From assembly GCA_026119855.1 (NCBI GenBank), contig JAOWBW010000270.1:1054001-1118000 (forward strand): DNA of 64,000 nucleotides. Reading direction: 5' to 3'. The position numbers were made by a program, and so were the translations under genes. The notes below the pieces were generated by a model that searched no databases, was not told the DNA's origin, and saw nothing but the letters and a program-made list of their open reading frames with translations. This document shows positions 33,102 through 43,952 of the stretch, in pieces. This stretch comes from Campanula takesimana. Taxonomy: Eukaryota > Streptophyta > Magnoliopsida > Asterales > Campanulaceae. Numbering within the stretch: position 1 is the first letter of the stretch; the number at the start of each line of letters is the position of its first letter.

Positions 33102-34209
33102 TCAATGAGCCCCAAGGAAAAAACATTCCGATATCAAAATCAAGTCTGAGGTTTTACCAACCGCCTCGTTATCGGTGAGGTTCTGAATTGCATTCTTAAG
33201 AGACCAGCACGAATCTGTATCATGTCCCAGATATTGGTGGTATTTGCAGTAATCCAGGACATCCCAACCTTTAGGCAATGGTTGTGGTGATCGATATTTC
33301 TCCATGGGTTTCAAAAGTCCGTGAGCAGCCAAAACACGCAAGATTTTAGACATGGGGGCACCGAAGTTATCAAACACCCGATTTGCTGCCGATGTGGGCT
33401 TCTCCATGACCTCTTCATCAATGAGGTTTTGGATGGCATGCCTAAGAGAAACAATTGTTGGTGTCATGGCCATTTGATTGATGATACTGGCAGTAGGCAG
33501 TAGACTCCCATCGCTTGGGTAGGTTACTCGGTGGCTTGTATCCTTCCATCGGTTTCAGAAAGCCTTTGTTCATGAGGTCATGGAAAACCGTAATCATTGG
33601 AGCATCAAGCTCATCAAAATGGCTATCATGGCGGCTAAACCTCCTCAAACTAAAATTATCCGGAGCAAATGCCAGAATTTGGGGAGTATTCTTGAAAGTT
33701 AAGTTTTGGTTGCGAGAGCATGAGAACCAAGACTTTGTATCATGTTCAAACTCGGTCATACACATTGTATTTTCCATTGAGGATTTCCCGAAACCAAGGT
33801 ACGAGGTGTGGGTTTTGGTATCAACGTACTGGGACATCTCAAGGAAGGAGGTAAAAGTTGGGATGGTGTCTTGAGTGGGGTTTGGACAAGGGTATGGTAC
33901 TTGGTGAGAGGCTCCATCTTTGGGAAAGGTGACTGTTTCTTGTGGTTGAACATGGGATGCCATGGTTTTTGGAACAACAAGTGAATGGGAGTCTTTGAGT
34001 CCCATGCGGCCTTCATTCTGCAAGAGGGCTATCACATGGTCTATCATTTCCTCTTGATTCCCTTGGAAGATACTCTTCATGTATTCTGTCTGGGCTTTCA
34101 ATCTGGGCTTTCAATTGCTTCCCTAACCATTTCTCCATTGCATACCCCGGCTCAAAGTCGGATGAGCCCTCAGTCGAGTTTGATGATGCTTGTCCTTTGT
34201 TGGTCATGA
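33102..34209 (-). pseudogene. Degenerate Tat/Ogre-like gag of D with a duplicated zinc-knuckle unit
   Basis: On the minus strand an N-terminal part (MEKWLGKQLKAQ, ending near 34110) is followed by a frame (34101-33442) that reaches LMNKGFLKPMEGY, then YCQYHQSNGHDTNNC. A one-base frame change leads to 33473-33102, which repeats the unit: LLKPMEKY, then YCKYHQYLGHDTDSC. Both knuckles have the spacing CX2HX4HX4C, as in H (YCGYHQYSGHTTEEC). A 13-bp tandem duplication at about 34087-34113 causes the first frame break. Gag of this type packages element RNA; here it is broken, and nothing resembling pol follows it. Confidence 0.8.
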
Positions 34210-35107
34210 TTGATGAAGAAAAACCGGAGTAGAGATTTGATCAAATTGATGCTTGGAACGGACTTGAATGTCGCGCTAGAGAACAAGAAGAATTCTCCCT
34301 CTACAAGACGGATGAAAAAGAAAACCTATTTTAGATTTTCTGGGGGAAGAAGCTTTATGTGCAAAATGAGGAAAGACAAAATACGCAAATTTTTTCTTTT
34401 CTTTTTTTTTTCAAAATTTGAAGCGCAAGCAACGCACAAACCTATGAATGCCGGACAATCACTTTGCTTTGTTTTGACACATTTCTCATCCAATCCTGGA
34501 ATAGTGGATATCGTCTCCAAAGTATAGGACTAACATTTTTCACCTGTACTATTGGCCGTCCAAGCCCCTAGCGAAGGGCCTATACTCTTTCGGGGATCCA
34601 CCATTCGGTTACGGTCTATGTGAGGGTCTTGACAATTTCAAGTCAATCCAAGAATTCCATATGATATCCACAATTGAGGTCGTTTATACCGTTTTGGGAA
34701 CTCATAGGATTGAGGTGAAATTGCTAGACAAAAACCGGCATGAAGTCTGGGACGTGTCATTTTTGAAAACATGGACATCGTGGCTTGGTAATGGGAGAGA
34801 TTGGCTTACACCCATCGCAACGACTAATAAGCGCGCTTTGGGGTGAGAATGTACACCGCGTGCCCTATAAGTTCAAAAATGATTTTGAAAGCAAGTAAAG
34901 AAAAACAAGAAAATCTTTTTCTTTTTCTTTTCTCTTTTTTTTTTTGGTTTTTTCATTTAAAGGAGACATTCACCACGCATATATATACATAAGAGGTAAA
35001 AGAAATGCCCCTACAAAAAAGATGTTAGGCATAAATATATACAAACAAGGCAAAACATATAAAGCATGGCATGCACAAAAATTAGAGTCTAGCCCACTTA
35101 GAAAATG
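34210..35107 (-). other. 5' leader of D (no gene)
   Basis: AT-rich sequence with T-rich runs lies between the primer-binding site and gag. It contains no convincing frame on either strand. Tat/Ogre elements usually have a leader of this sort. Confidence 0.6.
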
Positions 35108-35126
35108 TCCCCAGCAGAGTCGCCAC
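35108..35126 (-). promoter_or_regulatory. Primer-binding site of D
   Basis: On the minus strand GTGGCGACTCTGCTGGGGA abuts the LTR end CACA. H has GTGGCGACTTTGCTGGGGA at the same place. This is the site typical of Tat/Ogre gypsy elements. Confidence 0.9.
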
Positions 35127-35458
35127 TGTGAGAGCCCGCGCTCGAAGCCGAACCGCGAAATGACCGCCCGCGAAGGCGATTCGGGTCGTGCCTCGCGCTA
35201 ATGCGCTTTCGGAAATGCGCTCGGTTCCCTCATAATGGTTTTCTCTCAATGGAATCAAAACAGTCAAGAGTTGCCACCTCATTTTATTTTAGAAAAAATG
35301 AAGATAAAACCTTTTGTTTAGAGAAAGTGGGTTCGGGGGACTAATTTACGAGAAAGAGAAGGGGTTAGGCACTCTCCTCACCCGTGATGGTCTCTAGTAA
35401 GCATGCCACTTAGATTCATTTTAATGCCTTGTTTTCTATGCCCTAACAATATGGTGAT

Positions 35459-35460
<2 letters not shown>

Positions 35461-35535
<75 letters not shown>
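35461..35535. repeat. (TA)n microsatellite in the right LTR of D
   Basis: An uninterrupted TA run of about 70 bases, at the same LTR position as 11091-11156. Confidence 0.95.
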
Positions 35536-35537
<2 letters not shown>

Positions 35538-36107
35538 ACTCTTCCTAATCTAGGAATTTCCGTTTTAAAGTCACAAATGAGAGTCGGTTTGGGTGGACTC
35601 CCACTTGGTTTTGAAAATAGTTTTCACGTACATTTCATATGGTAAAACACACATAAAGGGATGGGGATTATCATATACAATGGTGAACAAATGGGAGACA
35701 AATCCCATATCAAATGAATGTCAAAAAAGTCCGTCCCAACACATTTTAGGGGCTGCTGTCCATCTTTCCTCCTTGTACCTGCTCTTATACTTACACAATC
35801 TGGAAAGTAAAGGTCAAGAAAAGTCCCTAACACATCAAGTATTGATAAATGACTATTTTATAGTCATTTAAGGTCTAAAAATATAATTTATTAGCTTTTA
35901 TTCCACTTAAATTACTTATTTTCTACTCTTTATTTGATATAATGCACTTGGAGAATGTTTCTATGATGCAAACAGGTTTTGAGTACATTCTTGAGGAAAA
36001 AGGGAGCTAAGGCATCATCTTTGTGAAGAAGGAACAATTGACAAAGGATGAAATAAGCTAGTCCATGAAAAGTCAAAGTTCCAGTCAAAGCAGGCTCTGG
36101 TCGGCCG

Positions 36108-36215
36108 AGCAGTACCCTTGACTCGGCCGAGCATAAAGAATCAGAAAGGGCAGATTTATTTTCGAAGGCTTGCTCGGCCGAGCACTTTTTCTTGACTCGG
36201 CCGAGCACCCCCTGA
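36108..36215 (+). promoter_or_regulatory. CTCGGCCGAGC palindrome cluster in U3 of J
   Basis: Four copies, near 36113, 36132, 36175 and 36196 (the first with one change), are arranged as two pairs, each pair followed by GAATCAG. The cluster is repeated in the 3' LTR at 44217-44325. A role in transcription is inferred from position only. Confidence 0.6.
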
Positions 36216-36294
36216 ATCAGCAAAAGGTGCCTTTTCAAATGAAGACCTCTCCAAGCACCCATCCGGGAAAGATTGCCTCCCCTCCTCCAAGGCT

Positions 36295-36303
36295 TATAAA
36301 TAG
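36295..36303 (+). promoter_or_regulatory. TATA box of J
   Basis: TATAAATAG, present identically in the 3' LTR at 44405-44413. Confidence 0.7.
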
Positions 36304-37270
36304 AAGTAGAAATCAGTAGTTTAGATATCTAGAAACATTGTAAACTTACTATAGTGAAATTTATACTCTCAAACATCAAATAATTCTCAGAATTTGTGAA
36401 AGTTATCAACTTAACTTGAACAAAATTCTGAATTCATTATCAATAATATTCAGAGGTATTCTTCAAGCTTTTTGTCTCCATTTCATTCCGGAATACGTAT
36501 CTCTTCTTCTATCTTCTCTTATTTATCTTATCCTTATTATTTCGCAAATGGCTTGTGAGTAATCCCCCTATTTCTTGGGGTTGGAAACTCAACAAACACT
36601 TGTATTTACTAATATTCATGCTCTAAATATACTTTCTTCATCTTAAACAATTCTACTATATCAAACTTTAACGCCTACGACCATGATGACGTCCATGGCT
36701 TGTATGAATCTTAGTTAATCAAGGGAAGTACTGATCGGAGAACCTTGATTAGCAGATCCATATAGTCAGAACTAAGTTCATTACTCACGAGAGTAGTGTA
36801 ATGGCTTAGGGATGCTCCTTGAGTGGAAAGTATGCTGATTTTCATAAAGAAAACTTAATGGATTCTTACTAATTATGGGCCATCGAGAGATAGGGCATAA
36901 TTAGTATGAGAATACAAACGCTACTTGCTTGATCGTGAGAAGTAGTGTAGGCCAAGCATACCATCCTTGTTTTAAAATGAAACTTTAATCTAAATAGAGC
37001 ATGAATAGTTGATGAATATATGTTGTTGATGTTCCAATCCCGAGGATTCCTTAAAATATAAGAGTTTTCATCTAAGCTATAGTAATTGCAATTTCATTTC
37101 TAGTTAGTGACAAACAATTTTATAACCCCCAATCGTTTTCCTTTCTTTATTTTTTTTTACTCTAAGCAAAGATATTTTGTAAGTAAAGTTGTCCTCGTGG
37201 GATCGACTCGCTCTTGCACTATCTATACTACATACACCCGTGCACTTGCGGAAATAACCTAACAAGTTTT

Positions 37271-37288
37271 TGGCGCCGCTGCCGGGGA
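37271..37288 (+). promoter_or_regulatory. Primer-binding site of J
   Basis: TGGCGCCGCTGCCGGGGA is the site found in Athila-type plant gypsy elements. Confidence 0.93.
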
Positions 37289-37398
37289 CAACGGTTTACT
37301 TTCAAAAATTTTTTTTTTAGTTCTATTTGTGATTATCTAACATCCCGTCAAAGAATTTGTGTCTTTAATTCTTTTTCAATTAGGTACTCTCGGAGTAT

Positions 37399-40300
37399 AT
37401 GAAAAGAGCCCGGAAACCTCTTGAAAAGTTTGATCCGGAGCCAGAAAGAACCTTTCACGAAAGGTTAAGAAAATTCAGAGAATTCCTAGAAGCAGAAATG
37501 GCACAAAATGGTGACCAAAATAGAGACGGTGATGGAATACCTGCCACGCCACCACCTAGAACCCTTCGGGAGTTTGTTAACCCAAGTACCCTGGGAACTA
37601 GGACACCAATCGTGGTACCAAATGCCGACGCAGCCCACTTTGAGATCAAGCCACAACTTTTGCATATGGTTATGAATAACCAATTCGGTGGCTCGGCACT
37701 TGAAGATCCCCACCTTCACATCCAATCCTTCTTGGAATATTGTGACACCACCCGAATCATAGGTGTCACTCCGGAAGCTATTCGGATGCGCCTTTTCCCA
37801 TTCTCAGTAAGGGATAAGGCGAAACAATGGTTGAACGCGGTCCCCCATAATTCATTAACAACTTGGGACCAAGTTCAAGAAGCCTTTCTTGGACGCTTCT
37901 TCCCTCCATCCAAGACCGCTCAGATCCGGACCAAAATAACAAATTTCAGTCAAAATGGAGATGAGTCGTTATATGATGCTTGGGAGCGCTTCAAGGAGTT
38001 TTTAAGGATGTGTCCACACCACGGGCTCGAAAAGTGGTTGATAGTGCACACCTTCTACAATGGTCTCACGTTCAAGACTAGAGAGACCATCGATGCTGCC
38101 GCGGGAGGAGCATTAATGAACAAAGGAGTGGATGAGGCATACGACTTGATCGAGAGCATCGCCTTGAACCACTACCAATGGTCTAATGAAAGGGACCAAC
38201 CGCAAGGAACAGCAGGTAAGTTTAATGTTGATGTTGTTACTCTTCTTTCTTCGAAATTTGATATGCTTTTTAAGAAGATTGATAACTTGAATACAAATTC
38301 CGTGGCTAACGTTAACGTTATTTGTGAACTATGTGGGTCAAACTCACATAGTAGCGAAAGTTGTGATTTGCTTGACACTAATTCTAGTGAGCAAGTTAAT
38401 TTTGTTAATTCTAATGGACAAAGAGGGGGTATGTATTCTAACACATACAATTCCGAATGGAAGAATCACCCCAATTTTTCCTATAGAAGTAATAATGTTT
38501 TAAACCCACAACCTTCCTCACAACCACCGGGATTTGTACCCAAGAATTTCAACAATAATTCTTTCCCTCCCCCTAAATCTAAATTAGATCTTCTTATAGA
38601 CTATATGGTCGAAAATAATAAAAATCAAGAGAAGATTAATAATGAATTTAGGGAAAACTTTAAAGTTTTGAATAGTAGGTTTGATAGTCTAGCCGCCCAT
38701 AATAAAATGCTAGAGAAACAGCACGTTTTTGATGCTAAGGCGGTAGTACTTAGGAGTGGAAAAGAACTAATAGATCCCCCTCCTAAAGAAATCATCAAAT
38801 CTAATGAGGAGAAAGTTAGTCCTACCCCACCATTGGTTGAGACTAATGAAGAAGTAAAAAAGGGGACGGAATCCCCTAAAGTTTCTAGAAATTTTGATCC
38901 GCCATTACCCTACCCCCAAAGGTTGGTAAAGGCAAAACTTGATAAACAATTTGCGAAATTTTTAGAAGTTTTAAAATCTATTTACATCAATGTCCCTTTT
39001 ACGGATGCTTTGCAACAAATGCCCTCTTATGCTAAGTTTTTAAAAGATATTCTTTCAAATAAAAGGAAACTAGAGGAATATGAGACAGTTGCATTAAATG
39101 AAGAAGTAAGTGCTGTTTTGCAAAGGAAATTGCCTCCCAAATTAAAGGATCCCGGCACTTTTTCTATTCCTTGCAATATAGGGAAATTTGATGTAGATAA
39201 TGCTATGCTTGATCTTGGGGCTAGTGTAAGCCTCATTCCGCTTTCGGTTAGTAAGAAAATAGGTGTCGGGGAACTCAAACCCACCACCATATCATTACAA
39301 TTAGCGGATCGCTCAATCAAGTATCCAATAGGGATTATGGAAGATGTCCCTTGTAAAATCGGGAAATTAATCATCCCGGTTGATTTTGTTGTTCTTGAGA
39401 TGGAAGAGGACCATCACATTCCTATCATATTAGGTAGACCATTCCTTGCCACAGCTGGGGCAAATATAGATGTTAGAAATGGTAACCTTTCTTTAAATGT
39501 AGGGAATGAGAAGGTAGAATTTAATTTGACAAAATTAATGAAAAATCCCAATCTTGAGAACACTTGCTCCAATATTAACATGCTAGAATCCTTAAGCAAG
39601 GAATTTGAAAAACCTCAATCTAAGGACCCGCTTGAAAGATGTCTTGTAGATGAGAAATTATTAGATAGCGATGTTGATGCTTCAAATTATGCTATGTATC
39701 TTGATGCTAACGCTGCAGCAAAGAAAGGAAGCATTACATTTGAAAAGTTAGAAGCTAAAGCGGAGCCTTCTAACAATGAGGTATATAAGGCACCTCAAGT
39801 TGAATTAAAACCTCTCCCTTCGAATCTAAGGTATGAATTTCTGGGACCTAATTCTACTTATCCAGTAATTATTAACGCGAGTTTAAGTCCTCTTGAGACC
39901 GAAAAATTATTAAGAGAACTTAGAATACATCAAAAAGCTATTGGATATACAATTGATGATTTAAAAGGGATTCACCCTAAGATTTGCATGCATAGGATTG
40001 ATTTAGAGGATGACCATAAACCCTCCATAGAACATCAAAGAAGATTAAATCCTAATATGAAAGAGGTCGTGAAGAAAGAAGTCCTTAAGTTACTTGATGC
40101 GGGCATTATTTATCCAATCTCGGATAGTAAATGGGTAAGTCCCGTACAAGTTGTCCCTAAGAAGGGAGGAATGACGGTAATAAAAAATGATAAGGATAAA
40201 TTAATCCCTACTAGGACCGTCACGGGATGGCGAATGTGTATAGATTACAGAAAATTAAACAAAGCCACCCGAAAAGATCATTTTCCTTTACCTTTCATTG

Positions 40301-42696
40301 ACCAAATGCTTGAAAGGTTAGCGAAGCATTCGCATTTTTGTTACTTAGATGGTTACTCCGGATTCTTTCAAATTCCCATACATCCGGATGAGCAAGAAAA
40401 AACAACTTTTACTTGTCCTTATGGTACCTTCGCTTATAGGAGAATGCCATTTGGACTTTGTAATGCTCCCGCCACCTTTCAACGTTGCATGATGGCAATA
40501 TTTTCAGATTTTATAGAAAATATAATGGAAGTCTTTATGGACGATTTTTCAGTTTATGGTTCCTCTTACGATGAATGCTTAAAAAACTTATCTAAATTTT
40601 TACAAAGATGTGAAGAGGTAAACCTTGTTCTTAATTGGGAAAAGTGCCATTTCATGGTCAATGAAGGAATTGTTCTTGGACACATGGTGTCCGAGAAAGG
40701 AATTGAAGTAGATAGGGCAAAGGTTGAAGTCATTGAAAAATTACCTCCACCCACCAATGTTAAAGGAGTAAGAAGCTTTTTAGGCCATGCCGGTTTTTAC
40801 CGGAGATTTATAAAAGATTTTTCTAAAATTTCTAAACCTTTAACCAATCTACTTTTAAAAGATGCTCCATTTTTGTTCGATAGTTCTTGTCTTGAGGCTT
40901 TTGACAGGTTAAAAAAGGAATTGGTGTCCGCTCCTATTGTCCAACCACCCGATTGGGATCTCCCTTTCGAGATTATGTGCGATGCAAGTGATTATGCAGT
41001 AGGAGCAGTTTTGGGACAGCGGAAAGACAAGAAATTACATGCCATTTATTATGCAAGTCGGACACTAGATGAAGCACAAGTAAATTATGCCACCACAGAA
41101 AAAGAGTTATTGGCCGTGGTATTTGCAATAGACAAATTCCGGTCGTATTTGGTGGGATCGAAAGTGATTATATACACGGATCACGCGGCAATAAGATATC
41201 TTTTGGCAAAGAAAGATGCCAAACCAAGACTCATAAGATGGATCCTTCTCCTCCAAGAGTTTGACTTAGAGATCCGTGATAAGAAGGGGACGGAAAACTT
41301 GGTAGCAGATCATTTATCTCGTCTCCCCAAAAATATTATTGACTCCGATAAAGAAAATCTCCCTATTGACGATTCATTCCCAGATGAATATTTACTAGCC
41401 ATTAACAATGTCGATACCCCTTGGTTTGCGGACATTGTTAATTATTTGGCTTGCAAAATTATTCCCCCAGAAATGAATTACCAACAAAGGAAGAAATTCT
41501 TCTCCGAAATCAAAAACTATTTTTGGGAAGACCCCCTCCTCTTCAAACATTGCGCAGATGGAATCATTAGGCGATGTGTGCCTGATGAGGAGATAAATGA
41601 CATCCTTCATCATTGTCATTCTTCTCCTTATGGTGGGCATGCAAGTTCGTTCAAGACCGCCACCAAGGTTCTTCAATCAGGTTTCTATTGGCCGACCCTA
41701 TTTAAAGATTCTCGAAATTATGTTCTTACTTGTGATCGTTGCCAACGTACCGGCAACATCTCAAGGAGGAATGAAATGCCTCTTAACAATATCCTAGAGG
41801 TCGAGATTTTTGATGTTTGGGGCATAGATTTCATGGGACCATTTCCAACATCCTACAATAACAAATATATTTTTGTAGCCGTGGATTACGTGTCCAAATG
41901 GGTAGAAGCCATAGCTTCTCCAACAAACGACTCAAAGGTTGTCATGAAACTCTTCAAGAACATCATCTTTCCGAGATTTGGGGTACCAAGGGTGGTCATA
42001 AGCGACGGCGGTTCTCACTTTTCACACCGTCAATTTGAGGCTCTTTTAAAGAAATATGGTGTCCATCATAAAACAGGCACCGGATATCACCTTCAAACTA
42101 GCGGTCAAGTGGAAATGTCGAACCGGGAACTTAAATGGATCCTTGAAAAGACAGTTACAAGCTCAAGGAAGGATTGGTCAATCAAGTTGAATGACGCTTT
42201 ATGGGCTTATCGCACCGCTTTCAAAACACCCATCGGAACCACACCTTTTCCTTTGGTGTATGGGAAGCCGTGTCATTTACCCGTAGAACTTGAGCACAAG
42301 GCGTATTGGGCAATTAAAGCACTGAACTACGATTTGGTAAACGCCAGTGAAAAGCGAAGACTACAATTGCAAGAACTTGATGAACTTCGTTATGATGCAT
42401 ACGAGAGTGCCAAGTTATACAAGGAGAAAACAAAGAAATGGCACGACAATCATATCATACGGAAAGATTTCAAGGAAGGGGATATGGTTTTGCTCTACAA
42501 TTCTCGGTTAAAACTTTTTCCAGGAAAATTGAAGTCTAGGTGGTCAGGTCCGTTCCAAGTCCGGAAAGTATATCCTTACGGAGCTGTCAATATTTGGAAC
42601 GAGCAGAAAGGTGAATTTAAGGTCAACGGGCAAAGACTAAAACATTATATGGTTGGTGACCCTATAGGGGTCGTATCAACCATCTCAATTGGATGA
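37399..42696 (+). CDS. Athila-like gag-pol polyprotein, 1765 aa, intact
   Basis: Domains in order: Retrotrans_gag (about residues 95-250, with WLNAVPHNSLTTWDQ); zinc knuckle CELCGSNSHSSESC near 309; retroviral-type protease with DLGAS at 605 and ILGRPF; reverse transcriptase with RMCIDYRKLNKAT, LPFGLCNAP-like sequence and FMDD at 1046; RNase H with Asp 1195 (CDASDYAVG) and TDHAAI; and an integrase zinc-binding part followed by the core. The core has Asp 1477 (GIDFMGP), Asp 1536 (SDGGSHF) and Glu 1572 (QVEMSNRE), so exact DD35E spacing. There are no stops or frameshifts. The start ATG at 37399 lies 111 bases after the primer-binding site. It could make all enzymes needed for transposition. Confidence 0.96.
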   Translation: MKRARKPLEKFDPEPERTFHERLRKFREFLEAEMAQNGDQNRDGDGIPATPPPRTLREFVNPSTLGTRTPIVVPNADAAHFEIKPQLLHMVMNNQFGGSALEDPHLHIQSFLEYCDTTRIIGVTPEAIRMRLFPFSVRDKAKQWLNAVPHNSLTTWDQVQEAFLGRFFPPSKTAQIRTKITNFSQNGDESLYDAWERFKEFLRMCPHHGLEKWLIVHTFYNGLTFKTRETIDAAAGGALMNKGVDEAYDLIESIALNHYQWSNERDQPQGTAGKFNVDVVTLLSSKFDMLFKKIDNLNTNSVANVNVICELCGSNSHSSESCDLLDTNSSEQVNFVNSNGQRGGMYSNTYNSEWKNHPNFSYRSNNVLNPQPSSQPPGFVPKNFNNNSFPPPKSKLDLLIDYMVENNKNQEKINNEFRENFKVLNSRFDSLAAHNKMLEKQHVFDAKAVVLRSGKELIDPPPKEIIKSNEEKVSPTPPLVETNEEVKKGTESPKVSRNFDPPLPYPQRLVKAKLDKQFAKFLEVLKSIYINVPFTDALQQMPSYAKFLKDILSNKRKLEEYETVALNEEVSAVLQRKLPPKLKDPGTFSIPCNIGKFDVDNAMLDLGASVSLIPLSVSKKIGVGELKPTTISLQLADRSIKYPIGIMEDVPCKIGKLIIPVDFVVLEMEEDHHIPIILGRPFLATAGANIDVRNGNLSLNVGNEKVEFNLTKLMKNPNLENTCSNINMLESLSKEFEKPQSKDPLERCLVDEKLLDSDVDASNYAMYLDANAAAKKGSITFEKLEAKAEPSNNEVYKAPQVELKPLPSNLRYEFLGPNSTYPVIINASLSPLETEKLLRELRIHQKAIGYTIDDLKGIHPKICMHRIDLEDDHKPSIEHQRRLNPNMKEVVKKEVLKLLDAGIIYPISDSKWVSPVQVVPKKGGMTVIKNDKDKLIPTRTVTGWRMCIDYRKLNKATRKDHFPLPFIDQMLERLAKHSHFCYLDGYSGFFQIPIHPDEQEKTTFTCPYGTFAYRRMPFGLCNAPATFQRCMMAIFSDFIENIMEVFMDDFSVYGSSYDECLKNLSKFLQRCEEVNLVLNWEKCHFMVNEGIVLGHMVSEKGIEVDRAKVEVIEKLPPPTNVKGVRSFLGHAGFYRRFIKDFSKISKPLTNLLLKDAPFLFDSSCLEAFDRLKKELVSAPIVQPPDWDLPFEIMCDASDYAVGAVLGQRKDKKLHAIYYASRTLDEAQVNYATTEKELLAVVFAIDKFRSYLVGSKVIIYTDHAAIRYLLAKKDAKPRLIRWILLLQEFDLEIRDKKGTENLVADHLSRLPKNIIDSDKENLPIDDSFPDEYLLAINNVDTPWFADIVNYLACKIIPPEMNYQQRKKFFSEIKNYFWEDPLLFKHCADGIIRRCVPDEEINDILHHCHSSPYGGHASSFKTATKVLQSGFYWPTLFKDSRNYVLTCDRCQRTGNISRRNEMPLNNILEVEIFDVWGIDFMGPFPTSYNNKYIFVAVDYVSKWVEAIASPTNDSKVVMKLFKNIIFPRFGVPRVVISDGGSHFSHRQFEALLKKYGVHHKTGTGYHLQTSGQVEMSNRELKWILEKTVTSSRKDWSIKLNDALWAYRTAFKTPIGTTPFPLVYGKPCHLPVELEHKAYWAIKALNYDLVNASEKRRLQLQELDELRYDAYESAKLYKEKTKKWHDNHIIRKDFKEGDMVLLYNSRLKLFPGKLKSRWSGPFQVRKVYPYGAVNIWNEQKGEFKVNGQRLKHYMVGDPIGVVSTISIG

Positions 42697-43952
42697 ATTT
42701 CAGGTCTCCAAATCAGCAACCACCGCCACCACCACCACCATTCTAGTCGGTACCTCTTTCTCCCTCTCCTTTAAATTACTCTTGTCCCAATTTTCATTTC
42801 TACTTTTCAAACATTAGGGACAATGTTTCATTTAAGTGTGGGGGGGTAGTATCTATCTTTTTCTTATTTCTTTTCTTTCTAAATTTCTTTTTCTTCTTTT
42901 TATGCTTTTCTTTTCAAAGAAAATGTAAGGACAATGTTCCCTATTCTTCAAAAAAAAAAAAAAAAAAAAAAAATATTTAGCCAATGCTCCCATTGATGAG
43001 AATGTTATCTTTATTATCATTTGCCTAAGTAAAACTTTTTCCTTCTAACTTTTACTTCTTAAGATATTTGATAATAACAACATAGGATTGTATTGGATTA
43101 TAAATGGAAAAATTTTCAAAATTAATATGAACTTTTAAATCCTATTGAATAGAAGCATTACATTATTAGTGAGTTTGTGGGCATTAAGTTTGGATACTAC
43201 ATACTTGTGAAACTTTTAAAACATTTTTGTATATGCATCTCAAAAACTTTCATTTCTACTCTTTTTCAAAGATTTTTCATCCTTGTTATGCTTATGAATC
43301 ACAAAAATTTTCACTTTAATCCATCTTTCCATTCCCACTTTTAAGAGGCTAATTAATCAATTTATTCTTCTTTTGATTGTCCATTCAAATATCTAAATGA
43401 ATATATCATTATAGAGTGTGACAATTTAGAAGCAAGAAACTCAATTGCCACGTCTAATTAATCATATCTCGAACCTTATTCCACTATCATCCTCCGCCTT
43501 TCATCAATTTTTGTGATTCAAAATGCATAACGACATATGGACATCTTTGTTAAAGAATAAAGATCATAGTTTAAGAAGTGTATATTCAAGCATGAAAAAT
43601 TTATTCACAAAGCACTCTAAAAGAGTGAATATAATTCTTAATTCATACTTATGACCCACAAATTCATTTGGTTATTTCTATATGCTCTTATTCAATGGTA
43701 TTTATTCATGTTATATTAACATTCAAACTTTTCTATTTGCACTTCAATATCATCCTACCTTCTTCTTTACAAATCTCTTGAGATAAAAAACTTAAAAGGA
43801 AGAAATTTTATAAAAATAATATTATATAACAATATTTATTCTGAGGGAGCATTGACGACCTTTCTTGTTTTTCTACTAATGTCATTTGCACTCCTCTCTT
43901 TTTGAACATTTAACTTGCTCGAGGACAAGCAAGATTCTAGTGTGGGGGAGTT
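42697..43952 (+). other. 3' non-coding tail of J with polypurine tracts
   Basis: No gene is seen. AAGTGTGGGGGGGTAG (42834-42849) resembles the true tract AGTGTGGGGGAGTT (43939-43952) next to the 3' LTR and could be a second plus-strand primer. An A run of about 24 bases lies at 42950-42973. Athila relatives often carry an envelope-like frame here; this element does not. Confidence 0.8.

Larger units (their letters stand above)
35843..37264 (+). repeat. 5' LTR of element J
   Basis: It starts TGATAAATGAC and ends AACCTAACA, three bases before the T run of the primer-binding site. It holds four copies of a CTCGGCCGAGC palindrome (36108-36215) about 90-190 bp upstream of a TATA box at 36295. Confidence 0.93.

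Noticed and set aside
11091..35535. The TA microsatellites as independent repeat insertions.
   Set aside because: They sit at the same position in both D LTRs, so they are part of that LTR.
37214..37402. A small frame before the J gag-pol.
   Set aside because: It spans the LTR end, the primer-binding site and leader, which explains the sequence.
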